A DNA stretch of 64,000 bases from Archangium lansingense (GCF_026626635.1 NZ_JAPNKA010000001.1:4774001-4838000), one strand, 5' to 3'. Shown: positions 25,280-34,811, numbered from the stretch's first letter. Notes: generated by a model from the sequence alone, not told the origin. Numbers and translations: made by a program.

Positions 25280-25738
25280 ATGAAGAAAACCCTGCTCGTC
25301 CTTGCAACGTTTGTCGTTACTGTCGTGTCTGGTTGTGGTGGCACCGAGATGGAGTACGACGAGGGCGCCCTGGGACAGAGTGAGAGTGCGCTCTCCACCT
25401 GTTCGACGACCTGCCCGAACGGAACCCCCCTCTCCTGTCAGGGGAACACCTGTTCCTCCACGAATGGCCAGAGTGTCACCTGTGATGGCGTCACCCAGTC
25501 CTGTGGGCTCGTCATTGATCCCACTCCGCTCTGTTCTTCGAGAAACTCGTGCACGAATCTCAATGGAACGACGTGCTCGACCATTGGCTCCACGCGCAGC
25601 TGCTGCGTCGGTTCGGCCAACGCGGGAGTCTGCCATTGCCTCGGCAACAGGAAGTGGGCGTGCAATAGCCTGATCGATCCTGGCCCCGGCCCGCTTGATC
25701 CCAGCCCGCTCGATCCCCGGAACCCCGGGTCCCTGTAG
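25280..25738 (+). CDS. Small Cys-rich lipoprotein
   Basis: The protein has 152 residues. The signal peptide ends in VVSGC, a lipobox. The mature part has at least 16 Cys residues in spaced pairs (CSTTC, CQGNTC, CCVGSANAGVCHC), implying several disulphides, and a Pro-rich tail (PGPGPLDPSPLDP). Secreted Cys-rich lipoproteins of this type are frequent in myxobacteria and their roles are unknown. GGAG lies seven bases before the ATG. A terminator-like hairpin lies between it and the convergent ileS. Confidence 0.75.
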   Translation: MKKTLLVLATFVVTVVSGCGGTEMEYDEGALGQSESALSTCSTTCPNGTPLSCQGNTCSSTNGQSVTCDGVTQSCGLVIDPTPLCSSRNSCTNLNGTTCSTIGSTRSCCVGSANAGVCHCLGNRKWACNSLIDPGPGPLDPSPLDPRNPGSL

Positions 25739-25800
25739 TTCCACGCTGCCGGGTCGAGGGCTGGCATCTCAGCCCTCCCGGTCGTGAGCAGTCACTCCAG

Positions 25801-25834
25801 CGGCGGGACTTGGGGGTCCCGCCGCCGGGGTTTT
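25801..25834. terminator. Bidirectional terminator-like hairpin between the Cys-rich gene and ileS
   Basis: CGGCGGGAC (25801-25809) pairs perfectly with GTCCCGCCG (25816-25824). TTTT follows at 25831-25834 on the plus strand, but no comparable T-run lies on the minus strand side, so it mainly fits the Cys-rich gene. Confidence 0.6.
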
Positions 25835-25836
25835 GG

Positions 25837-28800
25837 TCAGGCGCGCTCCACGCGGATGCGGGCGGGCAGGCCGTTGAGGCTGAGCTCCTCCTCCTGGCCG
25901 GTGAGACCCTCGGGGCCCACCTTCAGCTCCGCGGCGAGTGTCTCGCGCGAGATGGACTCCCGCGCCTCCTGAGCCACCTTGCGCACCCGCTCATCCCCAT
26001 CCACCCAGAGGCGGATGCGGTCCGTGTAGCCGAGCGCCATGTCCTTACGCGCCGCCTGCACCCGCGCGAGCAGCTCGCGCACCAGGCCCTCATCTACGAG
26101 CGCCTCCGTCAGCTCCGTGTGCAGCACCACCACACCCACGCCCGCGCCCGCGGCGGCGTAGCCGGGGTTGGCCTCTACCAGCACCTCCAGCTCCTCGGCG
26201 GGGAACACCATGGGCTCGCCCTCGACGGTGAGAGCCACCTTGCCCTCACGCGACAGCTCTCGCTGCAGCAGCCGACTGTCGGCGGCGTCGAAGGCCTTGC
26301 GCACCGGGGCCAGCTTGGGTCCGAGCCGGCTGCCCATCGCACGCAGGTTGGGTCGCACCTTGTAGCGCACCACGTCCGCCTCCCGGCCCTCTTCCAGGAA
26401 GCGCACCTCGTGCACGTTCAGCTCGTCCGCGATGAGGTCCTGGTAGACGGCCACGCGCTCGCGCAGCTCGCGGCGCGCGAGGATGATGTCCGCGTGCGAC
26501 AGCGGCTGGCGCACCTTGAGCTTGTTGTCCGTGCGCACCTTGAGGCCCAGGGACACCAGCTCGCGCACCGCGCCCATCTCCGTGGAGAGCGCCTCGTCCA
26601 CGAGGCTCATGTCCGGCTCCGGGAAGCGGCCCAGGTGGACGCTCCTGGGCTGGGACTTGGGCCACGGCCGGCCCACCAGGTTGCCCCACATCTCCTCGGC
26701 GAAGAAGGGGACGAAGGGGGCCGACAGCGCGGCGATGGTGGTGAGCGCCTCGTACAGGGTGAAGTACGCGTCCAGCTTGTCCTGCTCCAGGCCCGGTCCC
26801 CAGAAGCGCTCGCGGCTGCGGCGCAGGTACCAGTTGGAGAGCGCGTCCACCAGCGCCACCTGCCGCTGGGCCGCCTCGTACACCTGGTAGGCATCGAGCG
26901 CCCGGGCCACGTCGCGCACCACGAGCTGCACCTCGGACAGGATCCACCGGTCCAGCACCGTGCGCTGCTTCGGCTCACGCCAGCCGATGCTCCGGCGGAT
27001 GGCGAGCCACGGCACCTCGGTGGCGTCCGCGTTGCCCCGCGCCGGCGAGAAGCCGTCGATGTTCGCGTAGATGGTGAAGAACGAGTAGACGTTGCGCAGC
27101 TTGACCTGGAAGTCCTTCTGCAGGAGCCGCACGTTGCTCAGCGAGTGGCGCGTGTTGGACCAGGTGGGGCTGGCCGCGTAGAAGAACCAGCGGAACGCAT
27201 CCGCGCCCGGCGAGCGGCTGGCCGGATCCTGGAGCACCACGCGTGCGGTGGGCGCCAACCGGGGCACCTCCACCGGCATCACGTCCGCGCCGCGCGCCGA
27301 GGGCGCCACGCCCAGCGCCTCCAGCTCCTTCTTCGAGAGCAGCACCACGCGCCGCTTGAGCTTCTTGTGCGCCTTCACCGTGAGGGTGACGGCCTTCTCC
27401 GGCGCGTCCGGCCGGAAGACGCGCACCTTGGCGCCCTCCTGGATGTCCAGCCCCTCGAGGTCCTCGCGGGCGATGAGCGCCTCGCCAGCCACGCCGGGGG
27501 CACCGGCCGCCTTGTCATCGAGCACGGCGAAGTCCATCCGCACTTCATCGAGGATGATCTCCGGCGGGGTGTAGTTGCCCTTGGACTTGGACTCCTTCTT
27601 GCCCTCCTTGTCGGAGACGTGGCCGAGCACGATGCAGCTCTTGTAGGGCATGGGCCAGCCGCGCGCGGGAGCCAGGCCCTCGCGCTTCTGCGTGTCCTCG
27701 TCGAACACGAGCGTGCTGATCATCAGGAGTGAGTAGAACCAGCCGCGCGTCTGGTCGATGGCCTCGGAGATGAAGTCGGCGGGGAAGGCCTGGGCGAACT
27801 TGTCGCGCGAGCCAGCCGCGTGCGGGTAGCCCCACTGGGCAAACGGCATGCACCCCGAGTCGAACCACACGTCCACCACCTCGGGCACGCGCACGAAGCG
27901 GCCGGGGGTGCCGGGCTTCTCGTAGGTGACCTTGTCGATCCACGGCTTGTGGACGATGAGGTGCTCGGCGCTGGTGGCGGCGGTGGGGCGGGTGGCGAGG
28001 AAGGCCTTGAGCTCGGCCTCCACGGCGGCGAGGTTGCTGCCGGGCTTCTCGCGCAGGGCCAGCAGAGAGGGCACGGCCTCCACCTCACCCGTCTCCGAGT
28101 GGACCCAGAGGGGCAGGGGAGTGCCCCAGTAGCGCTCGCGCGAGAGGGCCCAGTCCACGTTGTTGGCGAGGAAGTCGCCGAAGCGGCCCTCCTTGATGTG
28201 CTCGGGGACCCAGTTCACCGCGCGGTTGTTGGCGATGGCCCGGTCCTTCACGGAGGTGGTGCGGATGTACCAGGCGGGCCGGGCGAACTGGATGAGCGGA
28301 TCATCATCGGCGCGCCAGCAGAAGGGGTACTCGTGGCGGTACTGCTCGACGAGCTGGAGCAGTCCGCGCTCCTTGAGTTCGCGCTGGATGTCCTTGTCCG
28401 CGTCCTTCACGAAGCGGCCGGTGAGGTGGGGGAAGTCCTCGGAGAAGGTGCCGTCGGGGCGGATGGCGCAGAACATCTCCAGGGCCTCGGGCTTGGAGAA
28501 GCGGGTGCGCTCGCGGCGGAAGGCCTCGTAGTCGTCCTCGCCAAAGGCCGGGGCGATGTGGACGATGCCCGTGCCGCTGGTGAGGGTGACGAAGTCCGCG
28601 CCGATGACGCGCCAGGCGGGCGAGTCCGTGCCCCCGTCAACGAGCGGCAGCTCCGTGTTGCCCACGCGCTGGGCGTACACGTCATAGGGGGGCGAATAGC
28701 GCCGGCCCACGAGCGTGCTGCCCTTGAACGTCTCGAGGATGGGCAGCTCCTTCTTGAGCTTCTTGCTCAGCTCCTCGCGGAGGGCGGCGGCGATGATGAG

Positions 28801-29580
28801 CTTGCGCTCGCCGGCGTCCACGGTGACGTAGTCCACCGAGGGGTTGACGGCGGCGTACATGTTGGACGGGAGCGTCCAGGGCGTGGTGGTCCAGATGAGG
28901 AGCGCGGTGCCGGGCGAGTCTCGCAGCGGGAAGGCGACGTAGGCGCTGGGGTCATCCACGGTGCGGTAGCCCATGCCCACCTCGCCCGAGCTGAGCGCGG
29001 TGCCGCCCTGGGGCCACCACCAGACGATCTTGTGGCCGCGGTAGAGCAGGCCCTTGCGGTACAGCTCGGCGAGCGCCCACCAGACGCTCTCCACGTAGCT
29101 GCGGTGGTAGGTGACGTAGGCCTCGGGCAGGTCCACCCAGAAGCCGATGCGCTCGGTGAGCCGCTCCCACTCGTTGGTGTAGCGGAAGACGGACTCGATG
29201 CAACGCTCCGTGAAGGGCTCTACACCGTAGCGCTCGATCTCCGCCTTGCCGTGGATGCGCAGCTCCTTCTCCACCTCGACCTCGACGGGCAGGCCGTGGG
29301 TGTCCCAGCCGGCCTTCCGGGGGACGCGGTAGCCGCGCATCGTCTTGTAGCGGGGGAAGAGGTCCTTGATGACGCGGGTGAGGACGTGGCCGTTGTGGGG
29401 CAGGCCGTTGGCGGTGGGCGGGCCCTCGTAGAAGACGAAGGTGGGCGCGTCCCCCCGGCCCTCGAGCGTCTGCTCGAAAATTCGGTGCTCCTTCCAAAAG
29501 GCGAGGGTGCGGCGCTCGTCAGCCGGGAAGTCGATCTCGTTGGGGACCGTGGCGAACAGGGGGGCGGAAGGCTGGGACAT
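25837..29580 (-). CDS. ileS: Isoleucyl-tRNA synthetase with a large insertion
   Basis: The protein has 1,247 residues. It charges tRNA-Ile in the cytoplasm. The HIGH motif is HNGH (62-65, in ANGLPHNGHVLTRV), the KMSKS motif is KESKS (about residue 662, in KESKSKGNYTP), and editing and anticodon-binding domains follow the class I order. The type is the eukaryote-like (mupirocin-tolerant) IleRS seen in some bacteria. About 110 residues (roughly 675-785) separate KESKS from the ADAFRWFFYAASPTW segment, where usual IleRS have about 20. Start MSQPSAP was preferred to the upstream MMTRCY because the family begins near there. No second ileS is visible in the window. Confidence 0.93.
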   Translation of the reverse strand: MSQPSAPLFATVPNEIDFPADERRTLAFWKEHRIFEQTLEGRGDAPTFVFYEGPPTANGLPHNGHVLTRVIKDLFPRYKTMRGYRVPRKAGWDTHGLPVEVEVEKELRIHGKAEIERYGVEPFTERCIESVFRYTNEWERLTERIGFWVDLPEAYVTYHRSYVESVWWALAELYRKGLLYRGHKIVWWWPQGGTALSSGEVGMGYRTVDDPSAYVAFPLRDSPGTALLIWTTTPWTLPSNMYAAVNPSVDYVTVDAGERKLIIAAALREELSKKLKKELPILETFKGSTLVGRRYSPPYDVYAQRVGNTELPLVDGGTDSPAWRVIGADFVTLTSGTGIVHIAPAFGEDDYEAFRRERTRFSKPEALEMFCAIRPDGTFSEDFPHLTGRFVKDADKDIQRELKERGLLQLVEQYRHEYPFCWRADDDPLIQFARPAWYIRTTSVKDRAIANNRAVNWVPEHIKEGRFGDFLANNVDWALSRERYWGTPLPLWVHSETGEVEAVPSLLALREKPGSNLAAVEAELKAFLATRPTAATSAEHLIVHKPWIDKVTYEKPGTPGRFVRVPEVVDVWFDSGCMPFAQWGYPHAAGSRDKFAQAFPADFISEAIDQTRGWFYSLLMISTLVFDEDTQKREGLAPARGWPMPYKSCIVLGHVSDKEGKKESKSKGNYTPPEIILDEVRMDFAVLDDKAAGAPGVAGEALIAREDLEGLDIQEGAKVRVFRPDAPEKAVTLTVKAHKKLKRRVVLLSKKELEALGVAPSARGADVMPVEVPRLAPTARVVLQDPASRSPGADAFRWFFYAASPTWSNTRHSLSNVRLLQKDFQVKLRNVYSFFTIYANIDGFSPARGNADATEVPWLAIRRSIGWREPKQRTVLDRWILSEVQLVVRDVARALDAYQVYEAAQRQVALVDALSNWYLRRSRERFWGPGLEQDKLDAYFTLYEALTTIAALSAPFVPFFAEEMWGNLVGRPWPKSQPRSVHLGRFPEPDMSLVDEALSTEMGAVRELVSLGLKVRTDNKLKVRQPLSHADIILARRELRERVAVYQDLIADELNVHEVRFLEEGREADVVRYKVRPNLRAMGSRLGPKLAPVRKAFDAADSRLLQRELSREGKVALTVEGEPMVFPAEELEVLVEANPGYAAAGAGVGVVVLHTELTEALVDEGLVRELLARVQAARKDMALGYTDRIRLWVDGDERVRKVAQEARESISRETLAAELKVGPEGLTGQEEELSLNGLPARIRVERA

Positions 29581-29759
29581 GGCGCCGGAGTGATAGCACC
29601 GCGTCATCACGGGCTCTCCGGTTCTTGTGACCGTTCAGGAGTGAGCCAGGTCATCTAATTAATCCTGGAAAATTACGACTTGACGAAAGTCTCCTTTTCT
29701 TGGAATTTGAGAGGAGAGTTCGGCTTTCCGCTGAACCCGAGGAACCGGAGGAAGTCCCG

Positions 29760-31532
29760 ATGCGTCTTCGTCGATTTGTTTCCCTCGTCCCCCTGATGGT
29801 TCTGGGCAGCGCCTGCGGTGTTGAGACCGTGGACGCTGACGCTCAGCCCGCCGGTGACATCTCGGTGATGTCCGAGAGCCGTGGTCTGCAGCAGCTCAAG
29901 GCCCAGCGTCCGGACTTCTTCCGTGGCGCGGGTGACGTGTCGCTGAAGCGCGCGCTGCGCGACGAGCGCGGCCTGTCTCACGAGCGCGTGTCGCAGAGCC
30001 TCCGGGGCGTGCCCGTGTTCGGCGCCCAGGCCATCCTCCACCTCAACGCGGACGGCTCCGTCGCCTCCATCACCGACCGTCTCACGCGTGACCTCAAGGT
30101 CGACACGACTCCCAAGCTCCGGGCCGAGGAGGCCACCCAGCTCGCCATCGCCCAGGTGGGCGGCGCGAGCACCCTGACGGGCACTCCGAAGGCGGACCTG
30201 CAGATCCTCCCCGAGAATGGCGGGGCCCACCTGACCTGGCGCGTGCAGCTCGAGAGCGTCAAGGCCGATGGCTCGCCCTCGCAGCCGAACCTCTTCATCG
30301 ACGCGCACACGGGCGAGGTCGTGAAGCAGTTCGACAACCTGAAGACCACCCGCAACCGCAAGACCTACACGGCCAGCAACCGCACCACGCTGCCCGGCTC
30401 GCTGCTGCGCTCCGAGGGCCAGGCTCCGGTCTCCGACGCCGTGGCGAACGCGGCCCACGACAACGCGGGCTTCACCTACGACTTCTACTTCAGCAAGTTC
30501 GGCCGTGACAGCTACGACGGCGCCGGCACCACCCTCACCTCGTCCGTTCACTACAGCCGCAACTACGTGAACGCGTACTGGGACGGCACGCAGATGGTGT
30601 ACGGCGATGGCGACGGCACGCAGTCCGGCCCGCTCACCGTGCTCGACGTGGTGGCCCACGAGCTCACCCACGCCGTCACCGACACCTCGTCGGACCTCGT
30701 GTACGCGAACGAGTCGGGCGCCCTCAACGAGGCCATGTCCGACATCTTCGGCTCCTCCATCGAGGCCTTCCGGGATGGTGCGGTCAGCGCCAACACCTGG
30801 AAGATCGGCGAGGAGTGCTGGACCCCGGCCACCGCGGGTGACGCGCTTCGCTACATGAACGACCCGGCCATCGCGGGTGACTACGACTACTACCCGACGC
30901 GCTACACGGGCACCTCCGACAACGGCGGCGTGCACTGGAACTCGGGTATCGCCAACCTGGCCTTCAAGCTGATGGTCACCGGTGGCACGCACCCGCGCGG
31001 CAAGACGAGCAACGTGGTGCCCGCGCTCGATGCGGACGCGTACGCCAGCATCATGAAGGGTGCGGCCATCTTCTACCGCGCCAACACGGTGTACCTCACG
31101 CCGGGCAGCACCTTCTCCGAGGCGCGTGGTGCCACGGCGCAGGCCGCCACCGATCTCTACGGCTCGGCTGCTGCCACCTCGGTGAACGAGGCCTGGGCCG
31201 CGGTGGGCGTGGCCGCTCCCCCGACCTGGACGGTGCTCACCACGGTGAGCAACCTGTCGGGTGCCAAGAGCAGCAACACGAACTACACCTACGTCACGCC
31301 GGCCGGCGCGACGGCGATGAAGTTCGAGACGATTGGCGGCACGGGTGACGCCGACCTGTACGTGAAGTTCGGCAGCGCGCCCACCACCACCAGCTACGAC
31401 TGCCGCTCGGCGGGTGCGACCGCCACGGAGAGCTGCACCATCAACGGGGCGAAGCAGGGCACCTACTACGTCCTGATCAAGGCCTACACGGCTTTCTCGG
31501 GCGTCACCTACAAGGTGAGCTCCGGCCAGTAG
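29760..31532 (+). CDS. M4-family (thermolysin-like) metalloprotease with PPC domain
   Basis: The protein has 590 residues. A lipobox-like signal (LGSACG, Cys 19) suggests export. Residues about 50-200 form the FTP/PepSY propeptide, and the peptidase M4 domain has HELTH (300-304) with the third zinc ligand Glu324 (GALNEAMSD), then GVHWNSGI. The last 90 residues (VSNLSGAKSSNTNYTYV...) are a PPC-type beta-sandwich, common on secreted proteases. It is an extracellular endopeptidase that needs processing. The ATG at 29760 starts the signal peptide; the frame upstream from 29700 has none. Confidence 0.92.
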   Translation: MRLRRFVSLVPLMVLGSACGVETVDADAQPAGDISVMSESRGLQQLKAQRPDFFRGAGDVSLKRALRDERGLSHERVSQSLRGVPVFGAQAILHLNADGSVASITDRLTRDLKVDTTPKLRAEEATQLAIAQVGGASTLTGTPKADLQILPENGGAHLTWRVQLESVKADGSPSQPNLFIDAHTGEVVKQFDNLKTTRNRKTYTASNRTTLPGSLLRSEGQAPVSDAVANAAHDNAGFTYDFYFSKFGRDSYDGAGTTLTSSVHYSRNYVNAYWDGTQMVYGDGDGTQSGPLTVLDVVAHELTHAVTDTSSDLVYANESGALNEAMSDIFGSSIEAFRDGAVSANTWKIGEECWTPATAGDALRYMNDPAIAGDYDYYPTRYTGTSDNGGVHWNSGIANLAFKLMVTGGTHPRGKTSNVVPALDADAYASIMKGAAIFYRANTVYLTPGSTFSEARGATAQAATDLYGSAAATSVNEAWAAVGVAAPPTWTVLTTVSNLSGAKSSNTNYTYVTPAGATAMKFETIGGTGDADLYVKFGSAPTTTSYDCRSAGATATESCTINGAKQGTYYVLIKAYTAFSGVTYKVSSGQ

Positions 31533-31554
31533 TTCCGAGCCTCACGGAAGTCTT

Positions 31555-31600
31555 CGGCCGGCGCGGTTGCCACTCCTGGCGGCCGCGCCGGTCGGTTTTT
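31555..31600 (+). terminator. Rho-independent terminator of the M4 protease gene
   Basis: The arms at 31555-31571 and 31578-31594 (CGGCCGGCGCGG against CCGCGCCGGTCG) pair with only three mismatches, and TTTTT follows at 31596-31600. Confidence 0.85.
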
Positions 31601-31677
31601 GGAGATGAATCTATGCCCCCCGTCTCTGGCATCCATCTCGACGACTCCCTGTGGCCCCTCGTCATCTCCACGAGAGG

Positions 31678-31935
31678 AGTGTCCACGAAGTTCTTGGACA
31701 TAGTCCGAGAGCCCGTAGAGGTCCCCTCTCCCTCTGGGAGAGGGCTAGGGTGAGGGTCTTCCCTCGGACTGCGTCATCGCGAGGGAACTCAAGGCAGAGG
31801 GTCGCAATGGGGGACGGATGCTCCGTGATGTGAGCAGGGGCGCGGAGCACGGGTGTAGACCCTCACCCCCCGCCCTCTCCCAGAGGGAGAGGGGGCATGC
31901 GCAACACGACTGTGTCCGAAAGCTTCGTGGACACT
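31678..31935. repeat. 258-bp MITE-like element with long terminal inverted repeats
   Basis: The left end from 31678 (AGTGTCCACGAAG) is inverted at 31923-31935, with further pairing of GGACA and GTC out to 31705 and back to 31908. Inside, a 39-base arm at 31721-31759 (CCCTCTCCCTCTGGGAGAGGG core) is inverted with near-identity at 31857-31896. The element carries no ORF and ends four bases before the stop of the amidohydrolase gene. A third, shorter copy of the CCCTCTCCC-GAGGGAGAGGG core lies at 38159-38193. Confidence 0.65.
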
Positions 31936-31938
31936 TCG

Positions 31939-33258
31939 CTAGGGCTTGCCCAGCAGCTCCAGGGCGGAAGTGGTCAGGGTGGTGACGCCGGTGCGGAGGG
32001 TGCGCTCCCGGTCCGGGGCGAAGAGGGGCGAGTGCAAGGAGGGCAGCGTCTCGCCCGCTGCCTTGGCCTCCGCGTGCCGCTTCGGCTCGACGGTGCCCAG
32101 CCAGAGCATCACCGCGGGGACTCCCGCGAGGCTGTACTCGGAGAAGTCCTCGCCGCCCATGACGGGCTGGGCCTCACGGATGTTCTCCTTGCCGAGCACC
32201 CGGGTGACGGCGCCGATCAGCCGCTTCGTCAGCTCCGGATCGTTGTAGGTGGCGGGCGTCCCCTCCGTGACGGCCACCTCGGGCTTGCGGGGCGCGCCGG
32301 CCGCGGTGGCCTCGGCATTCACCACGCGCTCGATGCCGGCGAGGAGCTGCTTGCGGACCTCGGGCTTGTAGGAGCGCACGGTGAGCTGGAGCTTCACCTC
32401 GTCCGGGATGATGTTGTGCTTGGTGCCGCCGTGGACAGAGCCCACCGTCACCACGGCGGGCTCGAGGGGGGACTTCTCCCGGCTCACGAGCGTCTGCAGC
32501 GAGAGGATGGTGCGGGCCGCGAGCACGATGGGGTCCACGGTGGTGTGCGGGTAGGCGCCGTGCCCGCCCTTGCCGTAGAGGGTGATGTCCACCGAGTCCA
32601 CGTTGGCCAGGGCATAGCCGGACACGTACTCGACGGAGCCCGCCACGGCGGAGGCGCTGTTGTGGACGGCGACGGCGAAGTCCGGCTTGGGGAAGCGCTT
32701 GTAGAGGCCATCCTCGAGCATCCGCCGCGCTCCGCTGCCCCGCTCCTCGGCAGGCTGGCCCACCATGACGAGGGTGCCGCGCCACCGGTCCTTCGCGCGC
32801 GCCAGCAGGGTGGCGGTGCCCGTCCAGACCGTCATGTGGACGTCATGCCCGCAGGCGTGCATCACGGGCACGCTCTGGCCGGAGTCATCCTGAGCCATCA
32901 CCTTGCTGGCATAGGGGAGTCCCGTCTTCTCCTCCACCGGGAGCGCATCCAGGTCGGTGCGCAGCAGCACCGTGGGGCCCTTTCCGTTGCGCAGGACCGC
33001 CACCACGCCATGGCCGCCGACCTTCTGCGTCACCTCGAACCCCAGCTTGCGCAGGCGCTCGGCGAGCTTCGCCGCGGTCTTCTCCTCCTGGAGGGAGAGC
33101 TCCGGGTTCTGGTGCAGCTCCCTGTAGAGGGCGTCGAGCTCGGGGTAGAGCGCGTCGAGTCCCTCGAGGGCGGGGGAGGGAGCCTTCGCGGCGAGTGCGG
33201 GGCCGGCGGGCCAGACAATCGCGGCGAGGACGAGGGCGAGGAGGGAAAGGGCTTTCAC
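31939..33258 (-). CDS. Exported M20-family amidohydrolase
   Basis: The protein has 439 residues. A signal peptide ends near ALA|KAP. The M20D fold (IAA-amino acid/hippurate hydrolase type) is shown by metal-site motifs RTDLDALP, HACGHDVHM and QPAEERGSGA, and by the dimerisation segment YGKGGHGAYPHTT. It should hydrolyse N-acyl or amide bonds of amino acid derivatives in the periplasm or outside the cell. The stop codon lies four bases from the end of the MITE-like element. Confidence 0.88.
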   Translation of the reverse strand: MKALSLLALVLAAIVWPAGPALAAKAPSPALEGLDALYPELDALYRELHQNPELSLQEEKTAAKLAERLRKLGFEVTQKVGGHGVVAVLRNGKGPTVLLRTDLDALPVEEKTGLPYASKVMAQDDSGQSVPVMHACGHDVHMTVWTGTATLLARAKDRWRGTLVMVGQPAEERGSGARRMLEDGLYKRFPKPDFAVAVHNSASAVAGSVEYVSGYALANVDSVDITLYGKGGHGAYPHTTVDPIVLAARTILSLQTLVSREKSPLEPAVVTVGSVHGGTKHNIIPDEVKLQLTVRSYKPEVRKQLLAGIERVVNAEATAAGAPRKPEVAVTEGTPATYNDPELTKRLIGAVTRVLGKENIREAQPVMGGEDFSEYSLAGVPAVMLWLGTVEPKRHAEAKAAGETLPSLHSPLFAPDRERTLRTGVTTLTTSALELLGKP

Positions 33259-33380
33259 CGTGCGGTCTCCGGTCCGGAACAGGGGCGCCGACTACAGCAC
33301 GGCCGCGCCAGCGCTGCCCATTCCTCCGCGCACGGGGTGCTCGGGCCGTGATGAGGCCCGGGCACCGGGATTTCAGGGGA

Positions 33381-33989
33381 TTACTTCAGCAGGCCCTCGG
33401 CCTTGAGAGCCGCCTGCACGTGGGGACGGCTGGCCACGCGCTCGTGGTAGGCCTTCAGCACCGGCCACTGGCCCAGGTCGATCTTCACGAACGCCGTCCA
33501 GCTGAGGACGGTGAAGAGGTAGGCGTCAGCGACGGTGAACTGCTCGCCCGTGACGTAGGGACCCTTCTCCAGATAGGCGTTCAGGTAGTCGAAGCGCTTG
33601 GCGAGGTTGTCGCGGACGATCTTCTTCGCGTCCTCGGGGTACGTGGGGTTGAAGAGGGGGCTGAAGCCCTTGTGCAGCTCGGTGGTGATGAAGTTGAGCA
33701 GCTCCTGGAGGCGGTAGCGCTCCAGGGTGCCGTTGGCCGGAGCGAGCTTGGACTGGGGTGCCTTGTCGGCGAGGTACTGAACGATGGCGGGGCCCTCGGT
33801 GAGGGTGCTGCCGTCCTCGAGCTGAAGGGTGGGGACCTGGCCCTTGGGGTTGATGGTGTTGAAGTCCTTGTCGGACTCCGTCTTCTTGCTGCGCAGGTCG
33901 ACCTTCTCAACCTCGAAGGACAGGCCCGCCTCGCGCAGGACGATGTGCGGCGACAGCGAACAGGCACCCGGGGCGTAATAGAGCTTCAT
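33381..33989 (-). CDS. gst: Glutathione S-transferase
   Basis: The protein has 202 residues. The N-terminal thioredoxin fold has MKLYYAPGACS with Cys10, the beta-class GST catalytic residue, and the glutathione-binding INPKGQVPTLQL and DGSTLTEGPAI. The helical C-terminal half has FTVADAYLF, where Asp is the conserved N-capping residue. The enzyme conjugates glutathione to electrophiles in the cytoplasm. Confidence 0.92.
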   Translation of the reverse strand: MKLYYAPGACSLSPHIVLREAGLSFEVEKVDLRSKKTESDKDFNTINPKGQVPTLQLEDGSTLTEGPAIVQYLADKAPQSKLAPANGTLERYRLQELLNFITTELHKGFSPLFNPTYPEDAKKIVRDNLAKRFDYLNAYLEKGPYVTGEQFTVADAYLFTVLSWTAFVKIDLGQWPVLKAYHERVASRPHVQAALKAEGLLK

Positions 33990-34330
33990 CTGTGAGGACT
34001 CCTGGAAGTTCGCCTTGGTGTAGGCGGCCGGGCAATTTGCACGTCTTCCTGCGCCAGCGCCACCAAATCCACTCGCACTGGGAGTCTCAGTGGGAAGACG
34101 CGCTGTGCCGGCCGCGGACCGTCCGTGCGAGGCCGTTTCACGGTCATGGTTGGAGCCCTACGTACTTCCCATACTCCAAGCCGTCGGTGTCAGGGCCAAA
34201 CTGTATCCACGTCAGACGAGCGCTCATCCCCAGACAGGGGAGAGGACCTCGAGGCCGGTCGGGGCTGTGTGTGGTTTGGACTCTGGAGACCGCGAAATGC
34301 AAAGTGAATCAAGTACACGTGGAGTTTTTT
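33990..34330. other. Intergenic stretch without a gene
   Basis: Upstream of the GST gene. No conserved frame or convincing hairpin is seen. It ends at the detectable edge of a decayed gene copy, so part of it may be more diverged remnant of that gene. Confidence 0.3.
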
Positions 34331-34660
34331 CGGCTCCATCGCCTACGACAGCGACCCCCAGTTCGCCTCTCCGTTCTTCGATCCGAACAGGTTCTACATG
34401 TCTCGCGGCCGGCGCCTGGCCTGGCAGGTGAAGGAATACCCGTTCTCGTTCGATTCCTCCTTCAACAATCTGAATTCCTATAACGATACGTTGAATGCCT
34501 GCCCATCACCCGGATGATGGACATCCTCAAGGCCAACGGGGCCAGGCGCCCGGATGGCTTGCTGCTCACCTTCGACCCGGCCAATCCCGAGACGGACACC
34601 GCCGTGGGCGGTGTGAACTACTGCGACCAGTTCGTGAAGGTGGACCTTTTGACGGGGTGA
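34331..34660 (+). pseudogene. Remnant of a duplicate of the PilY1-like gene
   Basis: The segment matches the gene at 35001 in two blocks. GSIAYDSDPQFASPFFDPNR is the counterpart of its GSVIYDNDADFGTTPFFEPG, and PITRMMDILKANGARRPDG the counterpart of PITKMMDILESHGARHPDG. The blocks meet at about 34497-34503 with a frame change, so roughly 820 bases present in the intact gene are missing; the N-terminus and the last ~100 codons are missing too. A terminator-like hairpin (34665-34702) resembles the one after the intact gene, so the duplication included the 3' flank. Confidence 0.75.
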
Positions 34661-34664
34661 GTCG

Positions 34665-34702
34665 AGGCCAGGGGAGGATGCCATGAGGCCCTGTCCTGGC
34701 CT
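34665..34702 (+). terminator. Terminator-like hairpin after the PilY1-like remnant
   Basis: AGGCCAGG (34665-34672) pairs with CCTGGCCT (34695-34702); the same arms follow the intact neighbour gene at 36828-36865. Confidence 0.4.
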
Positions 34703-34768
34703 TCGTCATTTCTGGTGACGGGCATACAGAGAAACACGTACGAGGCTCGCGGGTGCTCCAGAAGGACT

Positions 34769-34811
34769 GCGCAAACCTTTCATACCGCAAACCTTTCATA
34801 CCGCAAACCTT
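34769..34811. repeat. Tandem 16-bp repeat, about 2.7 copies
   Basis: The unit CGCAAACCTTTCATAC occurs twice in a row with a third truncated copy (CGCAAACCTTGC), upstream of the PilY1-like gene. No function is evident. Confidence 0.6.
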
